Shown here: positions 16,076 through 25,754 of the stretch, in pieces
Position numbering within the stretch: the stretch's first letter is position 1
How the letters are laid out: the number at the start of each line of letters is the position of its first letter
NCBI GenBank assembly: GCA_032388755.1
Contig: CP135593.1
Location: forward strand, 1,178,001-1,242,000
DNA length: 64,000 nt
Source of the DNA: Neisseria sp. DTU_2020_1000833_1_SI_GRL_NUU_006
Lineage (GTDB): Bacteria; Pseudomonadota; Gammaproteobacteria; Burkholderiales; Neisseriaceae
Direction of reading: 5' to 3'
The notes under the pieces: model-generated
The model's input: only the letters and a program-made list of their open reading frames with translations
What the model was told of the DNA's origin: nothing
Databases searched by the model: none
Translations under genes and position numbers: made by a program

Positions 16076-17411
16076 ATTTATATCTCAAAAATTTTCCGTA
16101 AACCGGTAAAAAACCGTCAAACCCTTGAAAATCGTGGCTTACCGTAAGGTTAACAATAGCAATGCAGTTTCCGTCAGTATTTGTGATAATCGGCCAGCAT
16201 TTTCTGACGAACGGTACGATATGGTTTTCTTGCAACACTTTCTTAACGTTTTTATACAAAAAACCTACATTCATCATATCATCACTGCCCGCCGTCCGAA
16301 TGATTCCTTCTTCTTCCAAGACCGATTCGGGCAATCCGTTGCGGTGCGGTGCCAGAAAAAAGCCGTTTTCTTGGAGAATATCTTTCAGACGACCTCTGAC
16401 TTCTTTTCCCTTTATCCAATCCGCGTCTGCAAACTGGTTTTGTTTCAATATGAATAAAAAATCCCGGTATAAACATACCGATGTTTCGCCGAACTGCCAT
16501 TGTGCAGTTTCTGCTTCCAACAGTATCCGCGCAAAATCCGCCAGCTTTCTCGGAGAACTTTCCACAATCTCATTCTCTTTAAAAAACCGCCAAAGAATCC
16601 GGCTGCGGCGCGCTTCGCTGAATGTCTGCCAACGGCTGACTTGGAAGCGTCCGCTTTGACAAACCGTCTGATAATCCGCTTCGACAACTTCGTCCAAAAT
16701 CGCCAAATCGGTTTGCAAAGAACGGATGTTGGCACACACATGACGCTCAAAATTCGGAATGCGCTCCCGCCAAACCGGCAACGCCTCGTAACGCATCCAA
16801 TTTCTTAAAAAAGCTGTATCGGCGTTACTTTCATCTTCGATGTTCGGCAGATTGCAGGCAGCGGCGTAGTTTTCCAATTCTTTTCGGGAAAACGTCAGCA
16901 GCGGCCGCCAAATTTGCGTTCCCTCATCCAGCTTGCGCCATTGCGGCATGGCGGCAAGTGCTTTAATGCCGCCGCCGCGAACCGCCGCGAGCATGAATGT
17001 TTCAATTTGGTCATCCTGATGGTGCGCCAGCGCGATGATGCCGGAGGGGTCGTCTGAAAACGTCTGATAACGCGCTTTCCGTGCGGCAGCTTCGATTCCC
17101 AAGCCGTCTTTTTTGACTTCAACTTTTACGCTTCTAAACGGCACATTCCATTCTTGGCATAAGCGTGTGCAAAACCCCAGCCAGTCATCCGCATTGCGGC
17201 TCAATCCGTGATGAACATGCAAAGCGTGTACATTCAAACCAAGCTCTTCCCGCAAACACGCCAGCATATGCAGCAACACCACCGAATCCAAACCGCCGCT
17301 CAATCCGACCGTTACCGTACAACCATCTGGAAGCGAACGCGCCGAAAGACGCAGGGTTTCCAACAAACTGCGGCATTGAGGCGGGAGGTTTTCAGACGAC
17401 GTCGGGTTCAT
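16068..17411 (-). CDS. tilS: tRNA(Ile)-lysidine synthase
   Basis: The 447-aa protein has the PP-loop SGGLDSVVLL near residue 37 and family blocks HVHHGLSRNADDW and ALAHHQDDQIETFMLAAVRGGG. TilS converts C34 of tRNA(Ile)CAU to lysidine, enabling AUA decoding, and is essential in bacteria. The start at 17411 is preferred; a frame upstream adds nine residues. A DUS overlaps codons 3-8 (SSENLP). The C-terminal domain is present. Confidence 0.94.
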   Translation of the reverse strand: MNPTSSENLPPQCRSLLETLRLSARSLPDGCTVTVGLSGGLDSVVLLHMLACLREELGLNVHALHVHHGLSRNADDWLGFCTRLCQEWNVPFRSVKVEVKKDGLGIEAAARKARYQTFSDDPSGIIALAHHQDDQIETFMLAAVRGGGIKALAAMPQWRKLDEGTQIWRPLLTFSRKELENYAAACNLPNIEDESNADTAFLRNWMRYEALPVWRERIPNFERHVCANIRSLQTDLAILDEVVEADYQTVCQSGRFQVSRWQTFSEARRSRILWRFFKENEIVESSPRKLADFARILLEAETAQWQFGETSVCLYRDFLFILKQNQFADADWIKGKEVRGRLKDILQENGFFLAPHRNGLPESVLEEEGIIRTAGSDDMMNVGFLYKNVKKVLQENHIVPFVRKCWPIITNTDGNCIAIVNLTVSHDFQGFDGFLPVYGKFLRYKWN

Positions 17412-17456
17412 ATGGCGTAATCTATATTGTGTCGGCAAGGCAAGTTCTTAGAAATG

Positions 17457-17489
17457 AAAAAGCAGGCAGGGGGGCTTCTGCCTGCTTTT
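17457..17489 (-). terminator. terminator after accA
   Basis: AAAAAGCAGGCAG and CTGCCTGCTTTT flank a GC loop between the accA stop and the tilS start; a T run follows on the - strand. Confidence 0.85.
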
Positions 17490-17504
17490 CTGCACATTAA
17501 TTGT

Positions 17505-18464
17505 TTACTTATCCGTAAACTTGCCGTAAGCCATAATCCGGTCGAAACGGCGCGACAGCAAATCCGCCATCGGCATATTTTGCGCTTCGCGCAACTCGGT
17601 TTCCAACACCGTTTTGACGTTTTTCATGGTCGTTTCAAAATCTCGGTGCGCCCCGCCCAAAGGCTCGTTGATCACGGTATCGATCAAATCCAGTTCTTGC
17701 AGGCGTTTGGCGGTAATGCCCAAGGCTTGCGCGGCATCTGCCGCTTTTTCGGCAGTTTTCCACAGAATAGACGCACAACCTTCCGGAGAGATAACCGAGT
17801 AAGTCGAATATTGCAGCATATTGACGTAATCGCCGACCGCAATCGCCAGCGCGCCACCGGAACCACCCTCGCCGATAATGGTACACAAAACGGGCACACG
17901 CAGGCGGGTCAATTCGTACAGGTTGCGTCCGATGGCTTCGGACTGACCGCGCTCTTCCGCGCCGATACCCGGATACGCGCCCGGCGTATCGACAAAAGTC
18001 ATCACGGGAATATTGAATTTCTCGGCGGTCTGCATCAGGCGCAGTGCTTTACGGTAGCCTTCAGGGCGCGGCATACCGAAATTGCGGCGGATTTTTTCTT
18101 TGGTATCGCGGCCTTTTTGATGGCCGATAACCATCACGCTTTGACCGTTGAAGCGCGCCAAACCGCCGACGATGGCATGGTCGTCTGAATAATGGCGGTC
18201 GCCGTGCAACTCTTCAAAATCGGTGAAAATGGCTTGGATGTAATCTAAGGTGTAAGGACGTTGGGGATGGCGTGAAACCTGCGAAATCTGAGCGGGCGTC
18301 AGCTTGTTGAAAATCGATTTGGTCAAGTCGTTGCTTTTCTTCTGCAATCTGGCGATTTCATCGGAAATATCGACGGCGGATTCGCCCTGCACAAAGCGCA
18401 GCTCTTCGATTTTATTGGTTAATTCGGCGATGGGTTGTTCAAAATCCAAAAAAACTGGTTTCAT
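17505..18464 (-). CDS. accA: acetyl-CoA carboxylase carboxyltransferase alpha subunit
   Basis: The 319-aa protein matches AccA throughout: FLDFEQPIAELTNKIEELR at the start, HGDRHYSDDHAIVGGLARF, PGAYPGIGAEERGQSEAI, and IGEGGSGGALAIAVGD with the oxyanion glycine pairs. It carboxylates acetyl-CoA to malonyl-CoA with AccD as the first step of fatty-acid synthesis. It lies upstream of tilS on the same strand with a terminator between them. Confidence 0.97.
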   Translation of the reverse strand: MKPVFLDFEQPIAELTNKIEELRFVQGESAVDISDEIARLQKKSNDLTKSIFNKLTPAQISQVSRHPQRPYTLDYIQAIFTDFEELHGDRHYSDDHAIVGGLARFNGQSVMVIGHQKGRDTKEKIRRNFGMPRPEGYRKALRLMQTAEKFNIPVMTFVDTPGAYPGIGAEERGQSEAIGRNLYELTRLRVPVLCTIIGEGGSGGALAIAVGDYVNMLQYSTYSVISPEGCASILWKTAEKAADAAQALGITAKRLQELDLIDTVINEPLGGAHRDFETTMKNVKTVLETELREAQNMPMADLLSRRFDRIMAYGKFTDK

Positions 18465-18683
18465 AGGGTGAAGCTCTCGGTAGGGACGCTGCCGCTATCA
18501 TACGCCAATCAGGCATATTTGGCAGCATTTCTCATGGAGGATATGCCGTGCAAAACGGCAGATAATCGGGCGGATGCCTTTTCAGACGACCTTTTGCGGA
18601 TGATATAGTATATCTGCACTAAACAAATGAAGTGCCGTATCTTATGATAAACTTCCATTCAGTTCAATCATTTCAAACAGGCT

Positions 18684-19085
18684 ATGAAAAACGAACACGA
18701 CAATACGGCGATGCGGCTCGACAAATGGCTTTGGGCTGCACGCTTTTTCAAAACCCGCGCACTGGCTCAAAAACATATCGAATTGGGCAGGGTTCAGGTC
18801 AACGGCGCCAAAGTCAAAAACAGCAAAAACATCAGCGCGGGCGACATCATCGACCTGACGCTCAATTCGCTGCCTTACAAAATCAAAGTATTGGCACTCA
18901 ACCACCAGCGCCGCCCCGCCCCCGAAGCGCGTCAGCTTTACGAAGAAGACATGAAAACCGCCGCCGAACGCGAAGCGCAGAAACAACTCGACCAAGCAAG
19001 CCGCATCAGCGCGGCGTATCCCGACGGCAGGCCGACCAAACGAGACCGCCGCCAACTCGACCGCATGAAACGCGACAGCTGGTAG
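18684..19085 (+). CDS. hslR: heat-shock protein 15, S4-domain RNA-binding protein
   Basis: The 133-aa protein has an N-terminal S4 domain (MRLDKWLWAARFFKTRALAQ, then GRVQVNGAKVKNSK) and a charged helical tail ending in RRQLDRMKRDSW, the Hsp15 layout. Hsp15 binds 50S subunits that still carry nascent peptidyl-tRNA and helps recycle them. An internal ATG at MRLDKW is possible. It is divergent from accA. Confidence 0.9.
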   Translation: MKNEHDNTAMRLDKWLWAARFFKTRALAQKHIELGRVQVNGAKVKNSKNISAGDIIDLTLNSLPYKIKVLALNHQRRPAPEARQLYEEDMKTAAEREAQKQLDQASRISAAYPDGRPTKRDRRQLDRMKRDSW

Positions 19086-19175
19086 GATTCGGAGTTTGTC
19101 TTGGTGGAATCGTACTTTTCAGACGACCTTTATCAGGAAACAGGTAAAGGTCATCTGAAATCTTATCCGAACTAA

Positions 19176-19204
19176 AACAGGCAGGTTTTCCCTGCCTGTT
19201 TTTT
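19176..19204. terminator. bidirectional terminator between hslR and the porin gene
   Basis: AACAGGCAGG and CCTGCCTGTT form a perfect 10-bp stem with a TTTTC loop; T runs follow on both strands. Confidence 0.9.
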
Positions 19205-19233
19205 CGTTTCTACAAAACCTTTATCCAAAAGTC

Positions 19234-20352
19234 TTAGAATTTGTATTCCACCTGACCGCGCAAGACGTTGACGTCTTGTCTGCTTGAACCGGCAGTCGGG
19301 GTAACTTGTTTGCCCGCCAAGTAAAAGCCTGACACTTTCCAGTTTTTCCAAGGAACGTAGGTCGCGCCGACTTGTACGCCTTGTACGTTTTTACTGTAGT
19401 CTTGTACGGAAGATACGCCCGAAAGCGCACCGACGCGGCGGTAATTCAGGAAGACGTCGTAGGAATTGCGGACTTTCCAGTCGGCGAGTTTGTAGCGGAC
19501 TTCGGTGAACACGCCGTCGTTTTTGATTTTTTGTCCTGCGTCGTTATAGGCTTTGATGTTGGACTTGCTGACCGCCGCCATCCAACGCCAATCGTCGTTG
19601 AATTTGACATCTGCGCCGATTTCGCCGAAGACGGCGTTTTTCTTCGCGTCGCGCACGTCTATGTCTTTCATGTAGCTGACGGTTGCGCCGACGTTGATGT
19701 TTTCGTTAATCGGCAGGCTGCTTTGAATGGCGGCGAAGTGTTTGCGGCGGCCGCCTATGCCCCATACGTTGTCGTTGAGGCTGCCGGTACGGCGGCCTGC
19801 GTAAATTTTGGTGGGCAGGGTTTTGTTGTCAAAGAAGATTTCACCGCCGGTTACTTCCGTATCCCAGACACGTCCGTAGGAGGAAAATGCGCCGAATTTA
19901 CCGACGCGGGCTTTGATGCCTTCGGTAATCGAGCCTTCGGCATACAGTTTGTTCACGGGAACATCATGGTCGCCGTTGAATTTGCCGGTTTTCAAGTCGA
20001 TGTTGGGTTCGATTTGGGTTACCAGTTTCCAGTCTTTATAAAGTTTGGCGCGCAACCAGAATTCGGCGTTGAAATTGGTATTGGAGGCGTCGGGCGTGGG
20101 ATTGGTGCTGCTGTTGTTGGCATTGATGTCTTTGGTGTCGGCACGGACGCGGAATGTGCCGTTTACGGTCAGCAAATCGTTGAAAATACTGATTTTGTCC
20201 TCGTCTTTGCGGATGACGCTGCCCGAATTGACGTAATCGCTCGTCGTTGCCAATGCGGCGGCATCGCGCTCTACGCTAGCGGTTTCTGCAAATGCGGTGG
20301 GTAATGCCGCCAAGGCAGCGCATACAACGGCAAAGTTTTTTTGGATATTCAT
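19234..20352 (-). CDS. outer-membrane beta-barrel protein, porin-like
   Basis: The 372-aa product has a signal peptide (NFAVVCAALAALPTAFA) and alternating amphipathic strands throughout. It ends in VEYKF, the C-terminal Phe recognised by the BAM machinery. The mature part begins with residues describing an initial strand, VNGTFRVRADTKD. It is not a PorA/PorB sequence I recognise; a putative-porin family is likelier. The start at 20352 has a GGAG site; a longer frame of 13 residues is rejected for that reason. Substrate unknown. Confidence 0.75.
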   Translation of the reverse strand: MNIQKNFAVVCAALAALPTAFAETASVERDAAALATTSDYVNSGSVIRKDEDKISIFNDLLTVNGTFRVRADTKDINANNSSTNPTPDASNTNFNAEFWLRAKLYKDWKLVTQIEPNIDLKTGKFNGDHDVPVNKLYAEGSITEGIKARVGKFGAFSSYGRVWDTEVTGGEIFFDNKTLPTKIYAGRRTGSLNDNVWGIGGRRKHFAAIQSSLPINENINVGATVSYMKDIDVRDAKKNAVFGEIGADVKFNDDWRWMAAVSKSNIKAYNDAGQKIKNDGVFTEVRYKLADWKVRNSYDVFLNYRRVGALSGVSSVQDYSKNVQGVQVGATYVPWKNWKVSGFYLAGKQVTPTAGSSRQDVNVLRGQVEYKF

Positions 20353-20533
20353 GCCAATCTCCGATTGAAGGGTAAAAGGTATTTTTAACAAAAATTCCTA
20401 ATCAATATTTGTTAGAAATTTACTAATTTTTGTAATCGAACGGCTGTAATCCTATGAAAGACGGCACAAACCGTCAAGAAGATTTAGAGTATTATGCTTA
20501 TTTCCAAACTGATTTTGACGCATATCAATAGAG

Positions 20534-20586
20534 AAAGGTCGTCTGAAAACTCCCGGCAGCATCCGTTTCGTTTTCAGACGACCTTT
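20534..20586 (-). terminator. DUS inverted-repeat terminator after recD
   Basis: AAAGGTCGTCTGAAAAC and GTTTTCAGACGACCTTT flank an 18-base loop, 10 bp past the recD stop. Confidence 0.75.
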
Positions 20587-20596
20587 AGGGTTTGAT

Positions 20597-22354
20597 TCAA
20601 GCTTTCGGCACGAACATCGCGTCCAAGATGTCGCCCAATGCCGTGCGGCGGGTTTTGCGGGTCTCCACCGCCAACCGCCATTGTTCTTCATTTCCCCAAA
20701 AGACGAAGCGTTCCCGTGCGCGGGTGATGGCGGTGTAGAGCAGCGCATTGTTTAAGCCCGACAGCGCGTCATCCCCGCCCTGCTCTATTTTCCCCGACGG
20801 CGGCAGCAGCCAGACTTCCCGATATTCCGAACCCTGGCTTTTATGCACGGTCATGGCGAACGCGGAATCAAACTGCGGCAGGCGGCTGATGGCGATTTTT
20901 TTGAAACCGTCCGCATTCGGAAAATACGCCGCCAAGCCGTTCGCCGATTCCGCGTCGGGCATAATCAGCCCGATGTCGCCGTTGAACACTTCCAGCGTAT
21001 AGTCGTTGCGCGCAATCATGATGATTTGTCCCGCGAACCACGGCGTATCCGCGCCAGCCCGATGTTTGCGTTGCAGATAGCGGCAATACTCTTCGTTGAA
21101 CGCCTCCGCGTCCTGCCGCCATGCCGCCAAAACGACCACATCCGCCGCGTGTCCGAATGCCAGCGCCACATCGTTTTTATCGACTGCCTGCCAGTATTTT
21201 TCGTGTTTGCGGTAAAGCAGCTCCACCTGCTGTTTCAGACGACCTTCGCGGATTTCCAGCTCGTTGGGGAACAACGTAAACTGCGCCCAACCTTCCCCGC
21301 TCTTACCCGACACAACCGACCTCGCCAAGCAACCGATGCCGCTGTCTGCACCGAAACGGTGGCTGACCGTCAGTTGCGCGACGTTTTGCGACAAAGCCGG
21401 CGGATTTTCCTCCACGGGGAAACCGTGTTCCGGCAGATAAATGCTCAGCTGCTCCGCCGTCTCCTTATCCAAAACCGTCCGTCTCGACAACGCCGCCAAT
21501 ACCGCACCAACGCCGACCGAGGGCAGTTGGAACTCGTCGCCCAAAAAAATCACACGGCAGCCCGACGGAATCGCACGCAGCAAGTGAAGCAGCAAGGAAA
21601 CATCCAACATCGAAGCCTCATCCACCACCAACACATCCAAAGGCAGCGGACGGTTGCCGTCAAACGCAGGCAGCATTTGCGGCGGGCGCAGTTTCAAAAG
21701 GCGGTGAACCGTCTGCCCTTCCAGCGCGGACAAATGATTGCGCACCGCATCCGGCATCTCGAAACCGTCCACCGCCCGATGCAGCGCGCGTGCCATATGC
21801 GCCGCCGCCTTGCCCGTCGGAGCCGCCAGCGCGATACGTGGCAGGCGCGTGGCAGAGTTGGTGCAAATCAGCCCCAAAAGTTTCGCCACCGTCGTCGTCT
21901 TGCCCGTACCCGGTCCGCCCGTAATCAGCATAAACGTCTGAAGCAAGGCAAGCCCCGCCGCATCCCGCTGGCCTTCACTTCCTTTATCGGCAAACCAGCC
22001 GGACAAGTTTTGCGACGCGCTCATCCAATCCACAGGCTCGACTTCCGCTTCTGCCAAACGCTTGATTTCAGCCGCCAAATCATGCTCGAGCTGCCACATC
22101 CGCCCCAAAAACAGCTTTCTGCCCTGCAACACCAACGGCGACGCGCCCTGCCCGACCGTCGGCGCCAATCCCGCCAATTCCTCCGCCTCGCCCTCATCCA
22201 GCCAAACAAACGAATGCCCGTTCTGCAAAGCCGCAAACAGCCGCAACACATACGGCGTCTGCACCGCAGCATGCTCCGGTACGCAACGCTCCAGCAAATG
22301 CCCGGCCGCTTGAGCGGCGACAAGGTTCAAATCATCGGCAGTATTCTCAGCCAT
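20597..22354 (-). CDS. recD: exodeoxyribonuclease V alpha subunit
   Basis: The 585-aa SF1 helicase has Walker A in GGPGTGKTTTVAKLL (about residue 142), Walker B in LVVDEASMLDVSLL and the C-terminal AMTVHKSQGSEYREV (motif V), all typical of RecD. RecBCD unwinds and degrades double-strand ends and loads RecA at Chi; it also influences transformation and pilin variation in Neisseria. recB and recC are not in the window. A DUS lies within the coding region near 21240. Confidence 0.95.
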   Translation of the reverse strand: MAENTADDLNLVAAQAAGHLLERCVPEHAAVQTPYVLRLFAALQNGHSFVWLDEGEAEELAGLAPTVGQGASPLVLQGRKLFLGRMWQLEHDLAAEIKRLAEAEVEPVDWMSASQNLSGWFADKGSEGQRDAAGLALLQTFMLITGGPGTGKTTTVAKLLGLICTNSATRLPRIALAAPTGKAAAHMARALHRAVDGFEMPDAVRNHLSALEGQTVHRLLKLRPPQMLPAFDGNRPLPLDVLVVDEASMLDVSLLLHLLRAIPSGCRVIFLGDEFQLPSVGVGAVLAALSRRTVLDKETAEQLSIYLPEHGFPVEENPPALSQNVAQLTVSHRFGADSGIGCLARSVVSGKSGEGWAQFTLFPNELEIREGRLKQQVELLYRKHEKYWQAVDKNDVALAFGHAADVVVLAAWRQDAEAFNEEYCRYLQRKHRAGADTPWFAGQIIMIARNDYTLEVFNGDIGLIMPDAESANGLAAYFPNADGFKKIAISRLPQFDSAFAMTVHKSQGSEYREVWLLPPSGKIEQGGDDALSGLNNALLYTAITRARERFVFWGNEEQWRLAVETRKTRRTALGDILDAMFVPKA

Positions 22355-22374
22355 CTTCGTTTCCCGTATTGAAA

Positions 22375-22416
22375 AAAGGTCGTCTGAAAACGGACATCCA
22401 GTTTTCAGACGACCTG
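22375..22416. terminator. DUS inverted pair between recD and rlmJ
   Basis: AAAGGTCGTCTGAAAAC and GTTTTCAGACGACCT around a short loop, upstream of both divergent genes; more likely an uptake signal than a terminator here. Confidence 0.5.
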
Positions 22417-22568
22417 TATTATATCGGACAAAACAAAAATTTCCGCGACGGCAGCCTGTCAGGACGGTTTACTTCCAGCGCAATCCCAAGGTCGTCTGAA
22501 AGCCCGGCAACAGTCCCGCTGCATTTGCGGATATAATCGCCCTTCCCTGTTTTCAGACGACCCCTGCC

Positions 22569-23414
22569 ATGCTCAGCTACCGCCACGCCTTCCATGCCGG
22601 CAACCACGCCGATATGCTCAAACATTTCACCCTCTTCCTTACACTGGAATATTTCAACCTCAAAGACAAACCGTATTGGTATATCGACACCCACAGCGGC
22701 GCAGGTTTGTATGATTTGCGTGGCGAGCAGGCGCAGAAGGTCGGTGAATACCGGCAGGGGATTGCACGGCTGCTTCAAGCAGATGCGCTGCCTTCGGATT
22801 TGTCCGACTTTACCGGTCGTCTGAAAGAAATCCTGCCCGATGAAAACCTCTACTGCGGCTCGCCCTGGCTTGCCCGCTTTCTCACCCGCGACTGCGACAA
22901 ACTTCGCCTATTCGAGCTTCATCCTGCCGATTTTGCGCATTTGCAAAACAACATGAAAGAAGCCCGCCTGGGCAAACGCGGGCAAATCTCGCAAGCCGAC
23001 GGCTATCGCGGACTGATTTCGCTGCTTCCCCCGCCGCCGCGCCGCGCCGTGGTACTGATCGACCCACCCTATGAGGAAAAACAGGATTACCGCCGCGTCG
23101 TCCAAACCCTGCAAGACGCGCTCAAACGTTTCGAGTCGGGCTGTTATCTGGTTTGGTATCCCTGCTTGAACCGCGAAGAGAGCCGTAAGATGCCGGAACA
23201 GTTGAAAAAACTCATGCCCGAAAATTACCTTCAAGCCGAGCTTTATGTTCACAAAGCTCGTGAAGACGGCTTCGGTATGCACGGCAGCGGGATGTTCGTC
23301 GTCAATCCGCCCTATCTGCTGGCAAAAAAATTGGCGGATACGCTGCCCAAGCTGACGGAAATTCTGGCTCAAGATGATGCGGCGCGTTTCGTTTTAGACT
23401 ATCAAATCAAATAA
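22569..23414 (+). CDS. rlmJ: 23S rRNA (adenine-2030-N6)-methyltransferase
   Basis: The 281-aa protein begins MLSYRHAFHAGNHADMLKH, the hallmark of RlmJ, and carries IDTHSGAGLYDL (SAM loop) and the catalytic DPPYEEKQDY. RlmJ methylates A2030 in 23S rRNA. A DUS pair follows it as terminator and a single DUS lies 8 bp before the start, between it and the upstream sequence. Confidence 0.95.
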   Translation: MLSYRHAFHAGNHADMLKHFTLFLTLEYFNLKDKPYWYIDTHSGAGLYDLRGEQAQKVGEYRQGIARLLQADALPSDLSDFTGRLKEILPDENLYCGSPWLARFLTRDCDKLRLFELHPADFAHLQNNMKEARLGKRGQISQADGYRGLISLLPPPPRRAVVLIDPPYEEKQDYRRVVQTLQDALKRFESGCYLVWYPCLNREESRKMPEQLKKLMPENYLQAELYVHKAREDGFGMHGSGMFVVNPPYLLAKKLADTLPKLTEILAQDDAARFVLDYQIK

Positions 23415-23420
23415 ACCGGC

Positions 23421-23462
23421 AAAGGTCGTCTGAAAACTGGAAAACAGTTTTCAGACGACCTT
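23421..23462 (+). terminator. DUS inverted-repeat terminator after rlmJ
   Basis: AAAGGTCGTCTGAAAACTG and CAGTTTTCAGACGACCTT form a 17-18-bp stem 7 bp past the stop. Confidence 0.8.
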
Positions 23463-23517
23463 CCCCTATCGTTTTCCGCTAAAATACCCGTCTCTTTTTC
23501 CTTCCTGACCGTCTTCA

Positions 23518-24576
23518 ATGTCCCAGCGCAAAATCATCCATATCGACATGGACGCGTTCTACGCATCGGTGGAACTGCGCGAGCAGCCGCATTTGAAAGG
23601 GCTGCCCGTGGTCGTCGCGTGGGAGGGCGCGCGTTCGGTGATTTGCGCCGCATCGTATGAGGCGCGGCAGTTCGGGCTGCATTCCGCGATGTCGGTGGCG
23701 ACAGCGAAAAGGCTGTGTCCGCAAGCGGTGTATGTGCCGCCGCATTTCGATTTGTACCGTCAGGTTTCCGCGCAGATTCACGCCGTATTCAGGCGCTATA
23801 CTGATTTAATCCAACCCCTGTCGCTGGACGAAGCCTATCTTGACGTGACCCATAATTTCAAAAACATCCCTTACGCCAGCGAAGTTGCCAAAGAAATCCG
23901 CGCCGCCATTTTTGCGGAAACCGGCCTGACCGCTTCCGCAGGCATCGCGCCGAACAAATTTTTGGCGAAAATCGCGTCGGACTGGCGCAAGCCGAACGGG
24001 CAATTCGTCCTGCCGCCGCACAAAGTCATGGCATTTTTGGAAACCCTGCCCTTGGGCAAAATCCCCGGCGTGGGCAAGGTAACGTTGAAAAAAATGCAGT
24101 CGCTGGGTATGCAGACGGCAGGCGATTTGCGCCGTTTCGAGCGTGGCGAACTGTTAAACCATTTCGGACGCTACGGCTACCGCCTCTATGATTTGGCACG
24201 CGGTACGGACGAACGCCCCGTCAAAGCCGAACGCGAACGCCTCCAAATCTCCACCGAAATCACCCTGCCCGAAGACCTGTCGCTCGAACAGGCGGCAGGA
24301 CATCTGCCCCATCTTGCTGAAGACTTGTGGCGGCAAATCTCACGCAAAAACGTCGAAGCCAAAGGCGTAACCCTCAAGCTGAAAACCCACGATTTCCGCA
24401 TCATCACCCGCTCCCTGACCTACTCTTCCGTCCTGCCCGACACCGACGCCCTGCTTTGCGCCGCGCAAACCCTGATGCAGCGCGTGCCACCCCAGCGCGA
24501 AGACGCCTTCCGCCTGATCGGCATAGGCGTGAACCACCTCGTGCCGAAAGACCAGCAGCAATCGCTTTGGTTATAA
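23518..24576 (+). CDS. dinB: DNA polymerase IV (Y family)
   Basis: The 352-aa polymerase has the catalytic carboxylates in HIDMDAFYASVELRE and PLSLDEAYLDVT, the helix-hairpin-helix PLGKIPGVGKVTLKKM, and a little-finger domain to LVPKDQQQSLWL, which contains a partial beta-clamp binding tail. It performs error-prone translesion synthesis. No LexA-like operator is apparent; Neisseria generally lacks a classical SOS response. It lies 100 bp after rlmJ. Confidence 0.96.
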   Translation: MSQRKIIHIDMDAFYASVELREQPHLKGLPVVVAWEGARSVICAASYEARQFGLHSAMSVATAKRLCPQAVYVPPHFDLYRQVSAQIHAVFRRYTDLIQPLSLDEAYLDVTHNFKNIPYASEVAKEIRAAIFAETGLTASAGIAPNKFLAKIASDWRKPNGQFVLPPHKVMAFLETLPLGKIPGVGKVTLKKMQSLGMQTAGDLRRFERGELLNHFGRYGYRLYDLARGTDERPVKAERERLQISTEITLPEDLSLEQAAGHLPHLAEDLWRQISRKNVEAKGVTLKLKTHDFRIITRSLTYSSVLPDTDALLCAAQTLMQRVPPQREDAFRLIGIGVNHLVPKDQQQSLWL

Positions 24577-24640
24577 AGAAATAGAAAAGCATTCTTTCCC
24601 CTTCGCGCGAGACCGCCCGACAATAATGTTCCGTACAAAC

Positions 24641-24679
24641 TTTCAGACGACCCCTTTTGCCGCAAGAGGGGTCGTCTGA
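24641..24679. terminator. extended DUS hairpin between dinB and cysH
   Basis: TTTCAGACGACCCCTTTT and AAGAGGGGTCGTCTGAAA form a long, nearly perfect stem with a 5-base loop. It lacks a strong T run but would block readthrough from dinB. Confidence 0.65.
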
Positions 24680-24706
24680 AAACAAAAACCAAGGAACAAG
24701 CCAACC

Positions 24707-25438
24707 ATGTCCCTCTTCCGCCCCCAGCTTTGGTGCATCCCGACGACAGGCGAAGCCGAACGGCGCCAGCTGCCCGAGTTGACCGCCACGCTCGAAACCC
24801 GCCTCAAACACATTGCCCGCCGCTATCCGCAAGCCGTCTTCGCCTCCAGCCTTGCCGTCGAAGACATGATCATTACCGACGCCATCTGCCGCCTGAAACT
24901 CCCCCTGCGCATCATCACCCTCGACACAGGCAAGCTCAATCCCGAAACCGCCGCCCTGATTACCGCCGTCAACGTCCGTTACCAAACCGAGTTGGAAGTT
25001 TTCCACCCCGACCCCGAAAGCGCGCGACAGTTTGAGCAGGAATTCGGCGCAACCGCCATGTACGACAGCGTCGAGCTGCGCCGCCGTTGCTGCCACATCC
25101 GCAAAATCGAGCCGCTCAACCGCGCCCTGAAAAACGCCCCCGCCTGGCTGACCGGACAACGCCGCAGCCAATCGGCAACCCGCAGCGAATTGGATTTTGA
25201 AGAAACCGACCAGAGCCGCAACATCGTCAAGTTCAACCCCATTTTCGACTGGGAAGAAAACGACGTCTGGGCATACGCGCAAGCCTACGACGTCCCGCTC
25301 AATGCCCTGTATTTCCAAGGCTACCCGAGCATAGGCTGCGAACCCTGCACCCGCCCCGTCAAAGCAGACGAAGACATCCGCGCCGGACGCTGGTGGTGGG
25401 AAAGCAAGGACAGCAAAGAATGCGGCCTGCACAAATAA
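24707..25438 (+). CDS. cysH: adenylyl-sulfate (APS) reductase
   Basis: The 243-aa protein has the nucleotide-binding VFASSLAVEDM, then RRRCCHIRKIEPL and SIGCEPCTRPV with the four 4Fe-4S cysteines in the CC...CxxC pattern of APS-type reductases, and the C-terminal catalytic ECGLHK. It reduces APS to sulfite. The other assimilation genes seen are cysD and cysG at 26-29 kb; cysI and cysJ are not in the window. Confidence 0.93.
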   Translation: MSLFRPQLWCIPTTGEAERRQLPELTATLETRLKHIARRYPQAVFASSLAVEDMIITDAICRLKLPLRIITLDTGKLNPETAALITAVNVRYQTELEVFHPDPESARQFEQEFGATAMYDSVELRRRCCHIRKIEPLNRALKNAPAWLTGQRRSQSATRSELDFEETDQSRNIVKFNPIFDWEENDVWAYAQAYDVPLNALYFQGYPSIGCEPCTRPVKADEDIRAGRWWWESKDSKECGLHK

Positions 25439-25457
25439 ACCTTGGCAGGCATGACAG

Positions 25458-25503
25458 AAAAGTCGTCTGAAAAACCGAATTCAGGTTTTCAGACGACCTT
25501 TTT
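25458..25503 (+). terminator. DUS inverted-repeat terminator after cysH
   Basis: AAAAGTCGTCTGAAAAACC and GGTTTTCAGACGACCTTTTT flank an 8-base loop, 20 bp past the stop. Confidence 0.8.
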
Positions 25504-25572
25504 CACGAGTCGGCTTTCCTTAAATTTTTAAGGTGTGAAAAATAGGCATTTTCTATTTCAAATTATTATCAA

Positions 25573-25601
25573 TTTTCAAAACGACAACATCGTTTTGAAA
25601 A
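25573..25601. promoter_or_regulatory. 12-bp perfect inverted repeat upstream of the carbonic anhydrase gene
   Basis: TTTTCAAAACGA and TCGTTTTGAAAA are separated by 5 bases in an AT-rich gap. It is 154 bp before the carbonic anhydrase start and has no T run, so an operator is more likely than a terminator. The binding factor is unknown. The rest of the 25504-25754 gap is AT-rich with no gene seen. Confidence 0.5.
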
Positions 25602-25754
25602 AATGAATTCGCCTTAACTTCATAGCATTAACAGAATTAACCCAAGAAGGCTTGACCTAATGATTTAATATGGCTATGGTTAAATAAAAAATAACAATAA
25701 TCTACATACGCACCGCAATGCTTTTCCCCTCCTCCTCACAGAAAGGATATTGCA

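Noticed and set aside
20843..22372. 509-codon frame opposite recD
   Set aside because: Arg/Gln-rich low-complexity translation; recD is clearly the gene.
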